64,000 nt of DNA from Guadua angustifolia (taxonomy: Eukaryota > Streptophyta > Magnoliopsida > Poales > Poaceae), in the NCBI GenBank assembly GCA_036346375.1, contig JAYEVE010000168.1, positions 22,424-86,423 on the forward strand, read 5' to 3'. How positions within the stretch are numbered: the first letter of the stretch is position 1; the number at the start of each line of letters is the position of its first letter. Position numbers and translations under genes: made by a program. The notes beneath the pieces are model-generated. The model searched no databases, was not told the origin of the DNA, and saw nothing but the letters and a program-made list of their open reading frames with translations. Positions 1-11,649 of this stretch are shown piece after piece.

Positions 1-3000
1 AATAACACCGGCCAAACGCACCGCGAATGCTACCCAAAAACCTAAATGACACTTACAACACTCCGGAACCATGCTGGTCCAAAGTGTCATCCATCAAGAC
101 CCAAGAAATAAAACTTGACAACGAAATCCAATTGAACTAATAATTCAACGAATGAAACACTAAACCTTTTACCATTACTAAAAGATTGAAATCGACCTTG
201 AACCTCTCTAAACAGTTAAAGCTAAGTCACGAAATTTACAAAATTTACGGCATGACCTCTCTAGAACAGAGGACATCCACTCGTGCAGCAAAAGAAACAA
301 TAGCGGTATAAAATATATCAACCACTCAAAACAGAAGGAAACATTCTAACGGGTCCTTAGATAGTCAATCAAATATCCAACCGCACTTAACCAACAACAC
401 AACGACGATCTACACAATACTATCTCATTAGTTACAACCAGAATTAATCGAAATGATTTAATTGGTTGAAGGTGACCGAAGTCGTGCACGTGCTCTACTC
501 CCATCCCGGCGAGTCAGCTTCAAGGTACCTAAAACACGAAACAACAAGCGTGAGTCCAAGACTTAGCAAAGTACACAAGCGTAACAATTCCAGTTTATCG
601 TAAGTAAAACAAGAACTTGACCATAAGAGCAAGTAATACAAAGGAAGCAACATCCGGAAAATACGCATTTGTACCCATTTAGAACAAAACTTGACTAAAC
701 CAAAATTCATCGCAATCAAGTAATAAACTTGCTAATAAAACCATTCAACGCCAAAGAAACATTACTTGACTCTAAATCCAACGTCTCCCGACTTAACTAC
801 CCCTTGTTGCAACTCAAACCATTTTCATCAATTGAATTTGAGTTCATAACTCGACTTCACTCCACGATATTCATACAACATAATTAGCAAGACAAGGAAA
901 TGCGCTAATTCGTCAAATTCAATTCAATCTCCCCTTTTTGGGTTGAGTCCAGGAATCAACCTTCAATTACCACAATCACCATTCAAATGACACACCATTT
1001 ACCACAACACTCATTATGAAAGATGCAATGCACATGAATGCTCATTTCCATGCACGTACCGGTACTGCCAGTGCCCACCCGTCGGTGTGCACCCTCACGT
1101 CCCTTCCATCCCGCAGATGGAAGGTGCCTACTCTTCTTGTCTCGCTCCCATTCACCTCGATGAATGGGACTACGAAATAGGACTTTCGTGTTCACTACGT
1201 AGAACACAGAGGCCCGCATCAAGATGGGTCGCCTCTTCCATTATGAATGCACAAATGCAATTTTTATGAATGAAATGCAACTTTTCATTCAATGCATACA
1301 CAAACATACCATATCCACATACACACACATAGCCAATTCTCACATTCCTAAGTCACTAGCGGTACTTGTACAGCAGATTCAACCGTAGGCATGGCAACTC
1401 ATGACAAAGCGTTTCTATCATGCAACCACATCCTCACGACCATCGAACCATGTTCACACAATACATTTGCGCTAAATGCTCACGTATACTATCTTTATAA
1501 AGGACTTAACCACTTGAACCAAACCCATGTTAGTCCCAATCACTCGAACAATCTACTCACTATAATCAACCTTACTAAAAGCTCGGTCGCACTTAGAGTT
1601 CATCTATCTAACAGAGCAACAATTAAACTAAGGAGCATCACATATGAGCACACATCCACACTCAATAACACGGTGTACTTGCATCAATTCCCTTAAACTT
1701 TTAATCATCATAGACATTTTCATAAGAGGGAGCACTTTCTAGTTATAGCCAAGCAAGGCTTACCTCTTGCGTATGCATCGACAATTACTTACGCTAAGAA
1801 CAACAATCGTTTAACCCTCCTAGCCGCAATCTAGGGAATGCACTTGCCTTTTACCGACGAAGAATGGAGTGGCATGCGGTTGAGGCCACTCCCGATAGAA
1901 CCTTCCCTGCAAATAAAACAATATTTATCCAACTCAAATTCATGCACACTCGGTACAAGCGACAGAAGAAAACAACTCTACATCTTCACATCTACAATCG
2001 AAACCAAAACTTCCTTCTTAACCACTTAAGTGCATGCACGTCAAACCAGGGGCAACACACCACAATTTGGAAGTGAGACCTGAATTTTCAATGCATGTAG
2101 TAGTATAAATCTTGCATATAAGGTATTGAGGGTTATAGAACCAGGTCAGGCCTTTGCATGCTAAATGACCTAAGATTTTCGTTTATGCAAACATTTAAAC
2201 ATTACCTTCTAATCCTAGAATACCAAAAATACTAGCATACACCTCACTTTCCAAATGTCCGAATATACTTCTATAGATCACATTGCACGAGAGGATAGAC
2301 TTAGTGGACCATACGCAAATGAATTCGAGCACATTAATTATCGAAAAGAAGCAGAGAGAAAGAACAAACTACTGATCAATTTCACTCTCATCTATTCATC
2401 ATAAACTTTCATCTTACACATCTATGCACTGCACCCTGCTTCAAACATGCCAGTACATGAGATCTAATGCTAGTTACCTCAAGCTCAGTTCATTGGCAAA
2501 ATCAGCATAAATAATAGGAAATGATATTTTACAAAAATTTAACAAACATGTATAACTCATATATACCAGCTACACCTTCATGAGTTCAAACATCAGTTGT
2601 GCATAAGGTTCACGCACTATAATCTATTGAATGATCCTTCACACCATCTGTCCATATTGAAATTTAAAACAAAACTATCATTCATGCTGATGTTTTAACT
2701 GATCCTTTGCCTACCCAAACATAATGCAGCAGATCATTCACTATAAAATTCCCAACAATGACACCATACTACGCAAAGATGATCCAACATTCCAAGTTCG
2801 AACAACAGCCTAAAATCGCGTTCAGGTTCCACATGTTCCTACGACTTCTAGTACACCTCGAATGCAGATCGATCATCGATGCCCACACATCCATCAGATG
2901 TAATACATGTAGTCATGAATCGACCCTAATCAAGATAATATATGCACAATCACATTCAACAAATCCTAAACCTTCTAGGCATTTCATCAAACACCTAGTA

Positions 3001-3682
3001 TGCACTCAATTAAACCCCCAAATTCCTAGGGTTTTACCTCAAGGAAATTTTACGGAGGAAGAAGGAAGGATGCAGTGGGAGGTGGAGCAACCGGAGGGGA
3101 GCTCACGAGCTGGCCGGCGGGTCGAGGGCGCCGAGCCGGGCGAAACAAATGGCCAGGGGAGAGCAGGCGCAGCCACCAGAAGAGCAAGCGATCGGCCAAG
3201 GGCTGAGGCGCAGGAGGCATCCAGGGAAGGCATGCGCTAGGAGAGGGATCGCTGGGGGCGTGCGCCAGGAGAGGGAGTCGCTGGGGGCATGCGCCAGGAG
3301 GAATGGCTGGGGGAGATTGGCTGGAAAAGAAAAAAACAGAGATCGCCTCGTGGTTTTCAACCACACAATTTGAAGAGAGAGTGTTAGGTAAGGAGGAAAT
3401 TCCCAAAGAACCCTCCTAAACCGTAAATCCACCTATTAACCATTAGCGAACCTAACAAGTAAATTCTTGGCGAAACGACAATTGTCGGGATAGACAACTT
3501 GCCGCAAAACTAAACGACACTGAGAAAAACACCCATTCCGATAAGTATTTTCACGGAAAAACTCAAAACCTTTAATAAATTGCGAGGCGACAAAACTTTT
3601 CTCCAGAATAAATCCTTGAATCAAGAAAATGAAGATAACTCCGGCCAAAAAACCCAAGAAAACGATTTTTTGCGATATTACA
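1..3682 (-). mobile_element. Long LTR, family alpha, copy A (solo LTR or fragment)
   Basis: On the minus strand this reads from TGTAATATCGC (near 3682) to GGTGTTA at the window edge, the same order as the copies at 6702-9484 and 17392-20624. Shared blocks include the GC-rich stretch at 3050-3330, the segment around 1740-1880 (pathway-free text shared with the other copies) and the hairpin cluster at 1069-1207. TG...CA-type ends and lack of coding content point to a retrotransposon LTR. The left target duplication lies outside the window, so insertion cannot be confirmed here. Short open frames inside it are not shared as proteins between copies. Confidence 0.75.
1069..1207 (-). other. Three-hairpin cluster in alpha LTR copy A
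   Basis: Three inverted repeats lie in a row: GTGCCCACC with GGTGTGCAC near 1071-1092, CCCATTCA/TGAATGGG at 1147-1168, and GTGTTC/GAACAC at 1188-1207. The same three stems, in the same order, occur in copies B and C. A structured leader RNA of the retrotransposon is inferred. Confidence 0.6.
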
Positions 3683-4140
3683 GATTCATCGAAAAATTGT
3701 TTTCGTCACCAAAAAAACACAGATTCATCGAAGGTTTATAGCAACTTATCGATTTGCCGATGGGTCCTAACCGTGGTTTTCTAAAAAAACGCGGATTCGT
3801 CGAAGGTTTATAGCAGCCCATAAAAAACACAGATTCATCGAAAAAATGTTTTCGTCACAAAAAAACCCGGAAAAAATGTTTTCGTCACAAAAAAAACACA
3901 GATTCGTCGAAGGTTTATAGCAACTTATCGATTTGCCGATAGGTCCTAGCCGTGGTTTTCTAAAAAAAAACGCGGATTCGTCGAAGGTTTATAGCAGCTC
4001 ATGGATTCGCCAACGGGTCCTACCGACCCATTTTATTTAAAAAATACGAAGATCGAAAATTCAACCAAATTTTCCGTTTTCTAAAAAAAACACAGATTTC
4101 ATCGAAGGTTTATAGCAGCCCATAGATTCGCCGATGGATC
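3683..4140. repeat. Irregular tandem repeat
   Basis: A phrase built on GATTCGTCGAAGGTTTATAG is repeated about four to five times (near 3722, 3794, 3900, 3974 and 4091). Each is followed by CGATTTGCCGATGGGTCCTA-like text and a run of A. A second phrase, GAAAAAATGTTTTCGTCAC, is interspersed. Units vary in length. No coding potential is seen. It directly abuts the end of copy A. Confidence 0.75.
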
Positions 4141-4470
4141 CTATCGACTTTACAGAACGGCGCAGCGTAGCGTGCTATTATTGCTAGTCATTACCAATAG
4201 GAGAAAGAAATACTATTATCTTTGCTTGCATAGTCTATGCGCGCAGTAGCTTGCCATGTTCCAAGCAACCTTGGAATCATCTAACCCTAACTAGCTTGCA
4301 CATTGTTGAACACAAGCTTGCAACCTTGGAATCATCATCCGACACTTGCATGTCCTGTTCACTGATCCTTGGAATCATCTAAACACTAGCTTGCACATCG
4401 ACAAGGTCCATGCGCCTCCCTATGATGATATCATATGACCAAAGCCTTGCTACGCGGCGCACTGCCACCA
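4141..4470. other. GRAS-upstream-like sequence with a three-copy 14-mer
   Basis: CCTTGGAATCATC occurs at 4269, 4324 and 4367, each near the words CTAGCTTGCACAT or CACTTGCAT. A single similar word, TTGGAATCATCGAACACC, lies just upstream of the GRAS gene around 56647. This suggests the stretch is the 5' side of the adjoining GRAS relic, locally triplicated. Confidence 0.4.
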
Positions 4471-4565
4471 GATTGCTCACGGAGGATGACATCGACGACA
4501 AGTTCTTCCGCCGATGGCCCCGCTCTCCTCCTGGCACAGCAGCCCGTTGCCCCAAATCCTCTCCA
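4471..4565 (+). pseudogene. GRAS gene N-terminal fragment
   Basis: One frame reads LTEDDIDDKFFRRWP. This matches the LMEDNIVEKFLYQYP motif of the GRAS copy near 56910 and the LMEEDIVDKFLYQYP motif near 32850. The nucleotide match continues through the CAGCCCGTTGCCCCAAATCC block, which corresponds to QKPFTQIL. Homology stops where the CACTA-type terminus begins at 4566. Only about 30 codons remain and the second half is out of frame, so this is a dead relic. It lies on the same strand as the other two GRAS copies. Confidence 0.7.
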
Positions 4566-4719
4566 CACTACTATAGAAAACTTAATCACGCACGGTTTAA
4601 AATCATTATCACAGACCATTTTTTAAACCATCTATAAATATATATCAGTGATAAAACCGCTCATCACAGACGATTTCTGAACCGTCTATGATATAGAACT
4701 GTCTGTGAGAATCATCTGT

Positions 4720-5458
4720 GATAACTTTTTTTTCCTTATTTCCTTAGGCAGAACTTCTATGATTAGTATCTATTGTTTGAACTTCTATGATTAAGGTTAA
4801 AAATTTGTATATAAAAATTCCTATAATTCTGACAAGCTGGGCTATTATTTTTATTCTTTTCTATTTTTCATTCATTTGAACATTTAATTAGGTTAATGAT
4901 TTCTGTAAATTTTTGAGAAGATTTGATATGGTTCAAAGGACCTTTTGTAAAAATTCCAGATTTATATCTTTAATAATAATTTTCTAATAATTCTGACATT
5001 GCAATTTTCAGATATTCCTGTTCTCTATTTTTTTAATTTTAAAAGGCACTAAATGTGAGTATTAATTTTTTATATTTTTACTAGAGACTAAAATTTCTCT
5101 GAGAAAGGCATGAAAAAATTTTAGCTCAAGATAAACTTTGTAGATTTTTACAAAATTCTGACATTACATTGTTTCTAGTCAAAACTTCATTAATCCTCAT
5201 TTTTTTCATTAATTAATGTGTTCATATTGCTTTTGACTATAGAAAAAGAGTTCCAGAGATTTCTTATTTTAAATATTTTTTGTATATTTTTTCTATTATT
5301 GTGTTTTTACCTTTTTAATAATTCATTATAAAAGACTTTTCTTTAGAGAAAAATTCAAGAAAATCCAATAATGCAAAAAAATTTAGAATTAAAATATATT
5401 CAATTCAAAATTTAGAATTTTCATTCTTATTTTAATTAAATTTTTGGGATGTTATAAC
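4720..5458 (-). mobile_element. AT-rich 5' part of a beta-family LTR, truncated
   Basis: On the minus strand this starts at a TGTTATAACATCCCAAAA end near 5458. It runs through AT-rich sequence with the words TTCTGACATT and ATAATTCTGA that also mark the AT-rich starts at 13591, 55719, 61871 and 63474. It stops at the CACTA subterminal repeats. No GC-rich leader or downstream half follows. Confidence 0.5.
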
Positions 5459-5769
5459 ATTGGCGTGGTGTGTTCGATTCAGACACACCCACGCTCCAGC
5501 AGTTGACTCAACGCATCATTTCACATTGCGCTTCTTTTAGTGGATGTGAGTGCAATTGAAGCACATTCGCATTCATCCACACTAAAGTTCACAACCGTCT
5601 GTCCACAAGAAACTCGATAAATTAGTGTACGTTAACTACAACTTGCGGCTCAAAATTCAAGAACAAGAAAGTGAAAATCCACAGCCAAAAACAATCCATT
5701 CCTGTTCCTTATGGAGCTTACACTATGCGATGCAGAAAATCTAATCAGATAGTGGATGGAGAAAGGGAG

Positions 5770-6203
5770 GTCTAATGCTGATTCCTTACTTGATGAGGAG
5801 GACACAGAGAGTGACACCCCCTCACATCATACCTCGTGACAGACCAGATAGACACTGATGCGTTGCAAAAGAGTATTGGAGCTGCAAGCACCCCCAAATG
5901 GGCAGACAAGATAGTGGGTGATACTCACATAGGAGAGAGGAAGCACCAAGTAGTGCCGATGACGATGAGGGAGCAAGCAAAAAAGAGAATTCCCTCAAAA
6001 GGAAAGGAGAATCTTTCTATATAGCATGAACAATACATAGGGAGTGATGACTCAACTGATAGTATTTTTGATGACTGTCAGAGCCCGTCGTACCAAGAAT
6101 CCAATGACAGTAGCTCCAAGATGGATAGCGATGACGGACAGTCTGGTGCTAATGCCTCCATCCCTCTCATTTCCCACTCAGAAGAACAGTTTTCCACATA
6201 ATT
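5770..6203 (+). pseudogene. Acidic, Ser-rich coding relic of unknown function
   Basis: From about 5815 one frame stays open to a TAA near 6201 except for a single in-frame TAG at 6022-6024. Before that TAG the reading is Lys-rich (REQAKKRIPSKGKENLSI). After it the reading is acidic and Ser-rich (GSDDSTDSIFDD, then SSSKMDSDDGQSG). Upstream, another frame reads SLLDEEDTESDTPSHH. This pattern looks like a disordered protein tail with a frameshift and one nonsense codon. It sits inside CACTA-like ends, so a captured gene piece or transposon protein is possible. I do not recognise the family. Confidence 0.35.
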
Positions 6204-6619
6204 TATAAAGGAGTCCCAATACACTCATGTCACACAGGACAAAGACTATGGGGCTGCACAATCGCAGAGAACGACTACTGCAGGCAAGGGAAGGGACCAC
6301 CTGATTCCAGTGGTTCCGGTCAGCTGCATTTTTTTTTCATTTTTTGGGTCATGTTTCATATTTTGCACTGGATGTGGCATGTGAATTTTTTTGGGAAAAA
6401 TCCAGTGGCCTCCCACCGCTGGATTTTGGCAATTTTCAGCGGTTGTGGGCTGCTTGATTCGGCTGGTTTTTGTCACGCTTTTTCGATTTGGTTTTTTTTC
6501 ACTCGCTAAAATCGCAGATGTATATTCTCGCTAAAAAATTTAAGCACATCGATTCCGTTGGAAAGAAGTAAAAAATATTTTGCTGTGGATACCGTCGGCT
6601 GTGATTTTTTTTAGTGTAG
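6204..6619. other. Non-coding right flank of the CACTA-like element
   Basis: Mixed sequence containing an imperfect inverted pair, CCAGTGG..CCCACCGCTGG, and T runs, leading into TTTTTTAGTGTAGTG. No supportable gene is seen. Confidence 0.4.
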
Positions 6620-6701
6620 TGTAACATCCCAGATTTTCAGTTGTTCCAAAAATTTATTTTAAAATTAATTAATTCAAAATTTGGATTTTCCTCAGTGTTC
6701 T

Positions 6702-9484
6702 TGTAATACCGCGAAATCATTTTCCGGGGTTTTTGGCCAGAGTTGTCTTCATTTTCTTGATTCAAGGATTTATTCGGGAGAGAAAAGTTTTGTCACCTCG
6801 CAGTTTATTTAAAGTTTTGGGTGTTTTCTCCGTGCCGTTTATTTTTGCGGCAAGTTGTCTATCCTGACAATTGTCGTTTCGCGCCAAGAATTTAATAATT
6901 TGGTTCGCTCTAATGATTAAGAGTTGGATTTTTGGATTTTAGGAGGGGGTTTTTGGGAATTCCCCTTCCTCACCTAATCTCTCTCTCCTCCTAGTATGTT
7001 TGTGGCTGAGATTGTTTGGGGGCTGCCTCTTTTCCTTTTCTCCCCAATCCGCCAGCTCCGGCAACTCCTTCCCCGACCGGCGCCCTGCTCCACCTTCCTC
7101 TTTCCTCCATGGGTATGATTGGAGGTAAAAACCCTAGAAATTTTGGGGTGAGATTTCTTGCATACATGGTGTTTGATGAAATGCTTGACTAGGGTTCTTG
7201 TTTTTGCAATGCATTTAGTTGGGGAAATGGAGAGACTAGAGTGGATGAGAATGTTCTGTTCGGGCAGATTTTCGTCCTTGGTTAGAGCTGCTAATGGAAA
7301 ATTCTACAAGCGTTTTCTGGGGGTTTGGCTATAATGAATGTTGTAGATAATTGAATTACCTTTCAATAGAGACTGAAATCGCTAATTTTCGTTCAGCCGT
7401 TTGAAAGTTATGGTATTTTTCGTGAGGGCTGTCCAGAGTAAGTCGGGTAATCTGTATCCTCTGTTCGTCTTCGATCTGGGAGCAGAGGGTAAGTTGGCTG
7501 AGTGAGCGGCTATGTTATATGCGTAGTTTATCTCCTCATGGTCGTTTCAAGTGTAAGAACGCGAAAATCCGTTGAGCCAATCAATAGTTACGCTATTTGG
7601 AAGTTTTGTCCCGAAGTTGGGAAATTGCAGCGAGCTCAGTTTTCGATTGAATTTTAGGGTATGATTTGGTGGCCTTCGTGGCATCTCTCGCATGAGTGGC
7701 CATGTCGTAGCTATAGATTAGCCTCTTATGGTTAAATAGAGGTAAGGATCCCATTTTTCGGCTAAACCAATTAAGAGTTAGGCTCTTTAGGCGCTGCTGT
7801 CGGTTAAGCAGATTTATGTTTTTCGGGTTTGGGAATGGATCGAGGATCGAAGTTGATATAAGTCTTGTGTTTGTTTTGTTGGTATGTTTTGAGTAAAATG
7901 TATTTATTTGCAGGTGATGTGACCCCGGTGTGGCATCAACCTCTCGCCACTCTAGTTCGAGAAGTTAAAGGCAAGTGCATTCCTAGATTGTGGCTAGGAG
8001 GATTAAGCGATTGTTTGCTCTTAGCGTAAGTACTTGTCGATGCATACGCAAGAGGTAAGTCTTGCTTGGATATAACTAGAAAGTGCTCCTTCTTATGAAA
8101 ATGTCTATGATGATTAAAAGCTTAAGGAAATTGATGCAAGTACACCGTGTTATTGAGTGTGGAGGTGTATTCATATGTGATGCTCCTTAGTTTAATTGTT
8201 GCTTTGTTAATTAGATGAACTCTAAGTGAGACCGAGCTTTTAGTAAGGTTGATTATAGTGAGTAGATTGTTGTTGAGTGATTGGGACTAATCATGGGTTG
8301 GGCTCAAGCGGTTAAGTCCTTTATAAAGATAGTATATGTGAGAATTAAGCTATGTGTGCGTATGTGTTTATGGTATGTTCGTTGTAGGCATTGAATGAAG
8401 TGTTGCAATTCATTCATGTAAATTGCATTGTGCATTCATGATGGGCGAGGCGTCCCATGTTGATGCGGGCCTCGGTGCTCACCGTAGTGAGCACAAAGTC
8501 CTACCTCATAGTCCCATTCATCGAGGTGAATGGGAGCGAGTCGAGAAAGTAGGCCCGACATGGGATGGTCGGGATTGAGGTGCACACCGGCGGTGTGCAC
8601 TTAGCTATCCAGATATCGCTATGACAATGTGCATTATGAGCATGCATGGTGCATTCATTGTTTTGATTCATGAGGAAAATGGATGAGAGCATAAAAGCCT
8701 TGCATTGTGTGTTGCTATTGGTAAATGTTAATTGATGAGAAAGGGAATTGACAAGTTGAGGATTGAGTCGTGGACTCATCCTGGAACGATTATTGAGGCG
8801 TGAGTATGGTTTAGTTACGTTTCCGAGTTGTATGTGGTAATTGGGGATGAATCTTGTTTCTTTTACTGGATGATTTCAATTAAGTATTAGTTATGTCAAA
8901 AGATGAAGTAGTTGTGCTCTTATGTTTGGTTGTATATGAATTCAAACTGTTTCTTTTATTTACGGATATCAATTAAAGAAACTTTTACTTTATGTCTTGT
9001 AGCTTTTATATTCTAGTCAAGTTCATTATTTTTATGCTGATTAGCGCTTTTTGAGTCTTGGACTCACGCTTGTTGTTCTCTTGTTTTAGGTACTTTGAAG
9101 TGACTCGTCGGGATGGGAGTAGAGCACATACCGACTCGGTCACCATCAAACTATTTAAATCGATTTGTAAAGCTTAGTGATAGGGATCGAGGTTGTGATA
9201 TGTTGTTCGTTGTGGAGTAGTTATTAATTTATATTGGATGTGAGATTAGTTAACTAAGGACACGATAGAATGATATCATATTATCTGCATGTTTTACGTC
9301 TCTTGAGTGGATGTCCTCTATTCTAGAGAGGTCATGCGAGAAATTTTGTAAATTCGGTGACTTAGTTTTTCTTAGGCGAGTTAAGAGTTTAGTGATTAAA
9401 TTCAGTTTAGGTCTTTTTAGTAGATGTGTCGTTTGTATTTGGAGTTTTTGGTAGCATTAGCGGTCGCTTGGCGCGGGTGTTACA
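6702..9484 (+). mobile_element. Alpha-family LTR copy B (solo LTR)
   Basis: It begins TGTAATACCGCG and ends GCGGGTGTTACA, so it has TG...CA ends. Its sequence is colinear with copies A and C in the opposite orientation. Shared landmarks include TTTTCTTGATTCAAGGATTTATTC (6757), the block TAGATTGTGGCTAGGAGGAT (7984) and the hairpins at 8475-8600. The flanks read GTTCT on the left and GATTCT on the right, so a target duplication is possible but imperfect. There is no gag or pol and no second LTR, which fits a solo LTR. Confidence 0.8.
8475..8600 (+). other. Three-hairpin cluster in alpha LTR copy B
   Basis: Stem 1, 8475-8494, is GTGCTCAC CGTA GTGAGCAC. Stem 2, 8513-8534, is CCCATTCA TCGAGG TGAATGGG. 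Stem 3, 8580-8600, is GTGCACACC GGC GGTGTGCAC. Copies A and C keep the same three stems. Stem 1 differs by a paired change (C:G here, T:A there), which suggests selection for pairing. Confidence 0.7.
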
Positions 9485-11649
9485 GATTCTTAATGTCGCA
9501 TCCATATCCTTCTGAAATTGGAGTTCAATCATTTACTGTCCGTAAAGTCAAAATTTCAAATTTCGGTTCTTATTCGAAATTTCACTTGAGTTCCAAAATG
9601 CTCCAAAAATCTCAAAACCCATTGCATTAGGTTCCAAATATTCTATAATATTTTTGGGAATTATTCCAAGATTTATAGAATCTCTCTGGTATTTTATCTC
9701 TCGTGCACTTTCATCAAATCCATTATATTCGTCTCGAAATTATCTAAATTCTAAAAGTCATTCAAAATCAGCGAAACCAATTTTATTGGGTTCCATTTTA
9801 TTCTCTAGTATTTTTAGGATCTTTTCTGGTATTTTTAGATCTTGCTATCTATTTTATCTCGCGTGCTTTTTTTTCAGCACTATTTATGTTCCCTAAAAAT
9901 CCTGCACATGTTCAAGTTTCAACTCTTAGTAAGCAAGAAATTCAATCACTCATCTTTCTCCATGATTGTCCAAAATGGATGGGATCTGAAGCATTACGAA
10001 GGTATTGATGAGAGCATTCATTCCCCTACTGTTACTTGTCCTTAATCCAAGCGGAACGGCCGTAATCAAGCTCTAATGACAATTCATTGCTCGGCCATTA
10101 TCGCGGGCGTTTCTTCACCTCACCGAACGTGCGAGCACTTAAAATTTGCGTATTGACGTCCTCTATCCCGTGCTCACCTTTCCCTATTGATTCAGTGCCA
10201 TTTCCCTTTCCAAAACTCAAGAAAACCGATGCCCGGCGCACTCTAAAGACACCGGTGAGCCATCTTTTGCTCCAGTGAGTTTCTGGGTAAACCAACCATG
10301 TCACTTTGTGCTCCTTGCCTCCGTGATCACAACCGCTCAATCGGATTTGATTTTCATTGCAGGTTGACTCTAAATTCCGAGTTTGTAGGTCGTCGGTCGT
10401 CGTTCCGTTCGTCGTCGATTCCCCCCAATTGGGTAAGATTCAATTCAATTCCTTGCACCCATAGACTCCTCTTGATGCTAGCTATTACGTGCTCCTTTCG
10501 ATTTCGAGAAATATCGCAATTTTAGGTGTTTTTGACCGTCGTGCCGCTGGCTCGTTTTGCCCTTGGTCTCACCATCTTGGCCATGCGCCGTCGCTTCATG
10601 CCATCGGCCACCCGCCGCCCTCGATCGCTCGCCGTCGTGCCCTATCGGCCGCCGCCATGGCGCCTCTGTGTATCGCCATAGCAGCGGTAATGCCACCGCA
10701 GCACATGCATGTGCGTCGCCGACCCCACCCAAGATCGCCATCGCCTCCGCCACCCATGCCGTGGCGAAGCTCCCCTCGTGACGCCACTCATACGGTCTTC
10801 CTCTCTATTCCTGGCATTTGGAGAAGAAGCACTGAGATAATGACGTATGGGGTCCACTTGCAAGAGACTCAAGATAAATCAGAAATTGGAGAAAAAGAAA
10901 AGATGCCAAAGGAATATTCCCGTCTTTCTATTTTCCAATCTGACAGAATTCAATCAATTGTTTCTCCTTCGTCGTAACTCCGAATCGAGTGATTCAAATT
11001 TCTAAATTCATATAAATTCACCCTCTGTCTGCTAGTATTTTTATTATAATTTTTAGTTTCTGTTTATTTTTTTATTCATTTTGTGCTTCGTTTTGAGTGT
11101 AGTCAAAGAAGCGGTTGTCGTCGCCGATGAAGGAGAAGACCTTCAGAACAGCTCAGCGCACTTCGTCGATGAAGGCGAGTCTCCTTGACGCACGTTGATC
11201 CCATTGTTTATAACTGTTTTTATAAAATATTTGCAACATGCATGGCTATTTATATAAAATGATGATGTTAAAATGTAGGATGTTAATTATACCCATTTCG
11301 AAATGACATCCTTACTGTTTGATTACCATGCCTTTGTAACCTTAAGATTTAATCATGAAATCATGTATCATGTGATTAACCTTGTTTAGTATGTTAGACT
11401 GTGCTTAGGATTAATGTTGATTAAAAATGCTTATGGCGGGTTTAAATTCTAAATGTTGTTGAAACATATTTTATCAAAGTTGTAGCAAGGTGATTGCTGC
11501 TGTGATTGTAAAATAAAAATAAAATAAAAATAGTTTAGATTGGGGCGGAATGGTTTGTTGGGCGGGTGCGGATGAAGCACTGGTTCTGATTTATGAAAGC
11601 CGCCCTAATCAATTTAAGGACCGACGCTTGTAATTGTCCAAACTAAGCA

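Larger units (their letters stand above)
4566..6621. mobile_element. CACTA-like termini (degraded or composite element)
   Basis: The left end begins CACTACTATAGAAA. It is followed by subterminal repeats around ATCACAGACGATTT, CCGTCTATGAT and CTGTCTGTGA up to about 4730, as in En/Spm-type elements. The right end reads TTTTTTAGTGTAGTG, the complement of CACTACACTAAAA, preceded by GCTGTGATTT. The two 13-bp ends match only partly. The adjacent triplets (CCA left, TAA right) do not match, so these may be ends of two different CACTA elements. Confidence 0.5.
6620..11640 (+). mobile_element. Beta-family LTR copy D, split by alpha LTR B and truncated at its 3' side
   Basis: It starts TGTAACATCCCAG at 6620, is interrupted at 6702-9484, and resumes at 9485. 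It has the beta layout: AT-rich start, GC-rich block (10040-10800), a conserved segment GATTCAAATTTCTAAATTCATATAAA near 10995 (also near 46208), then a GCAGGTTGAC-type region. It ends near GGACCGACGC at about 11620. The corresponding segment in the other beta copies continues for another roughly 0.8 to 1 kb, so the 3' part is missing and the tandem array starts here. Confidence 0.55.

Noticed and set aside
4150..4187. Possible Helitron 3' end (GCGCAGCGTAGCG hairpin, then CTAGT)
   Set aside because: The stem is only about three pairs and no TC-type 5' end was found. Too weak to call.
10489..10977. 162-codon plus-strand open frame
   Set aside because: Falls in the GC-rich leader of LTR copy D. 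Several overlapping frames on both strands are open and none has motifs.
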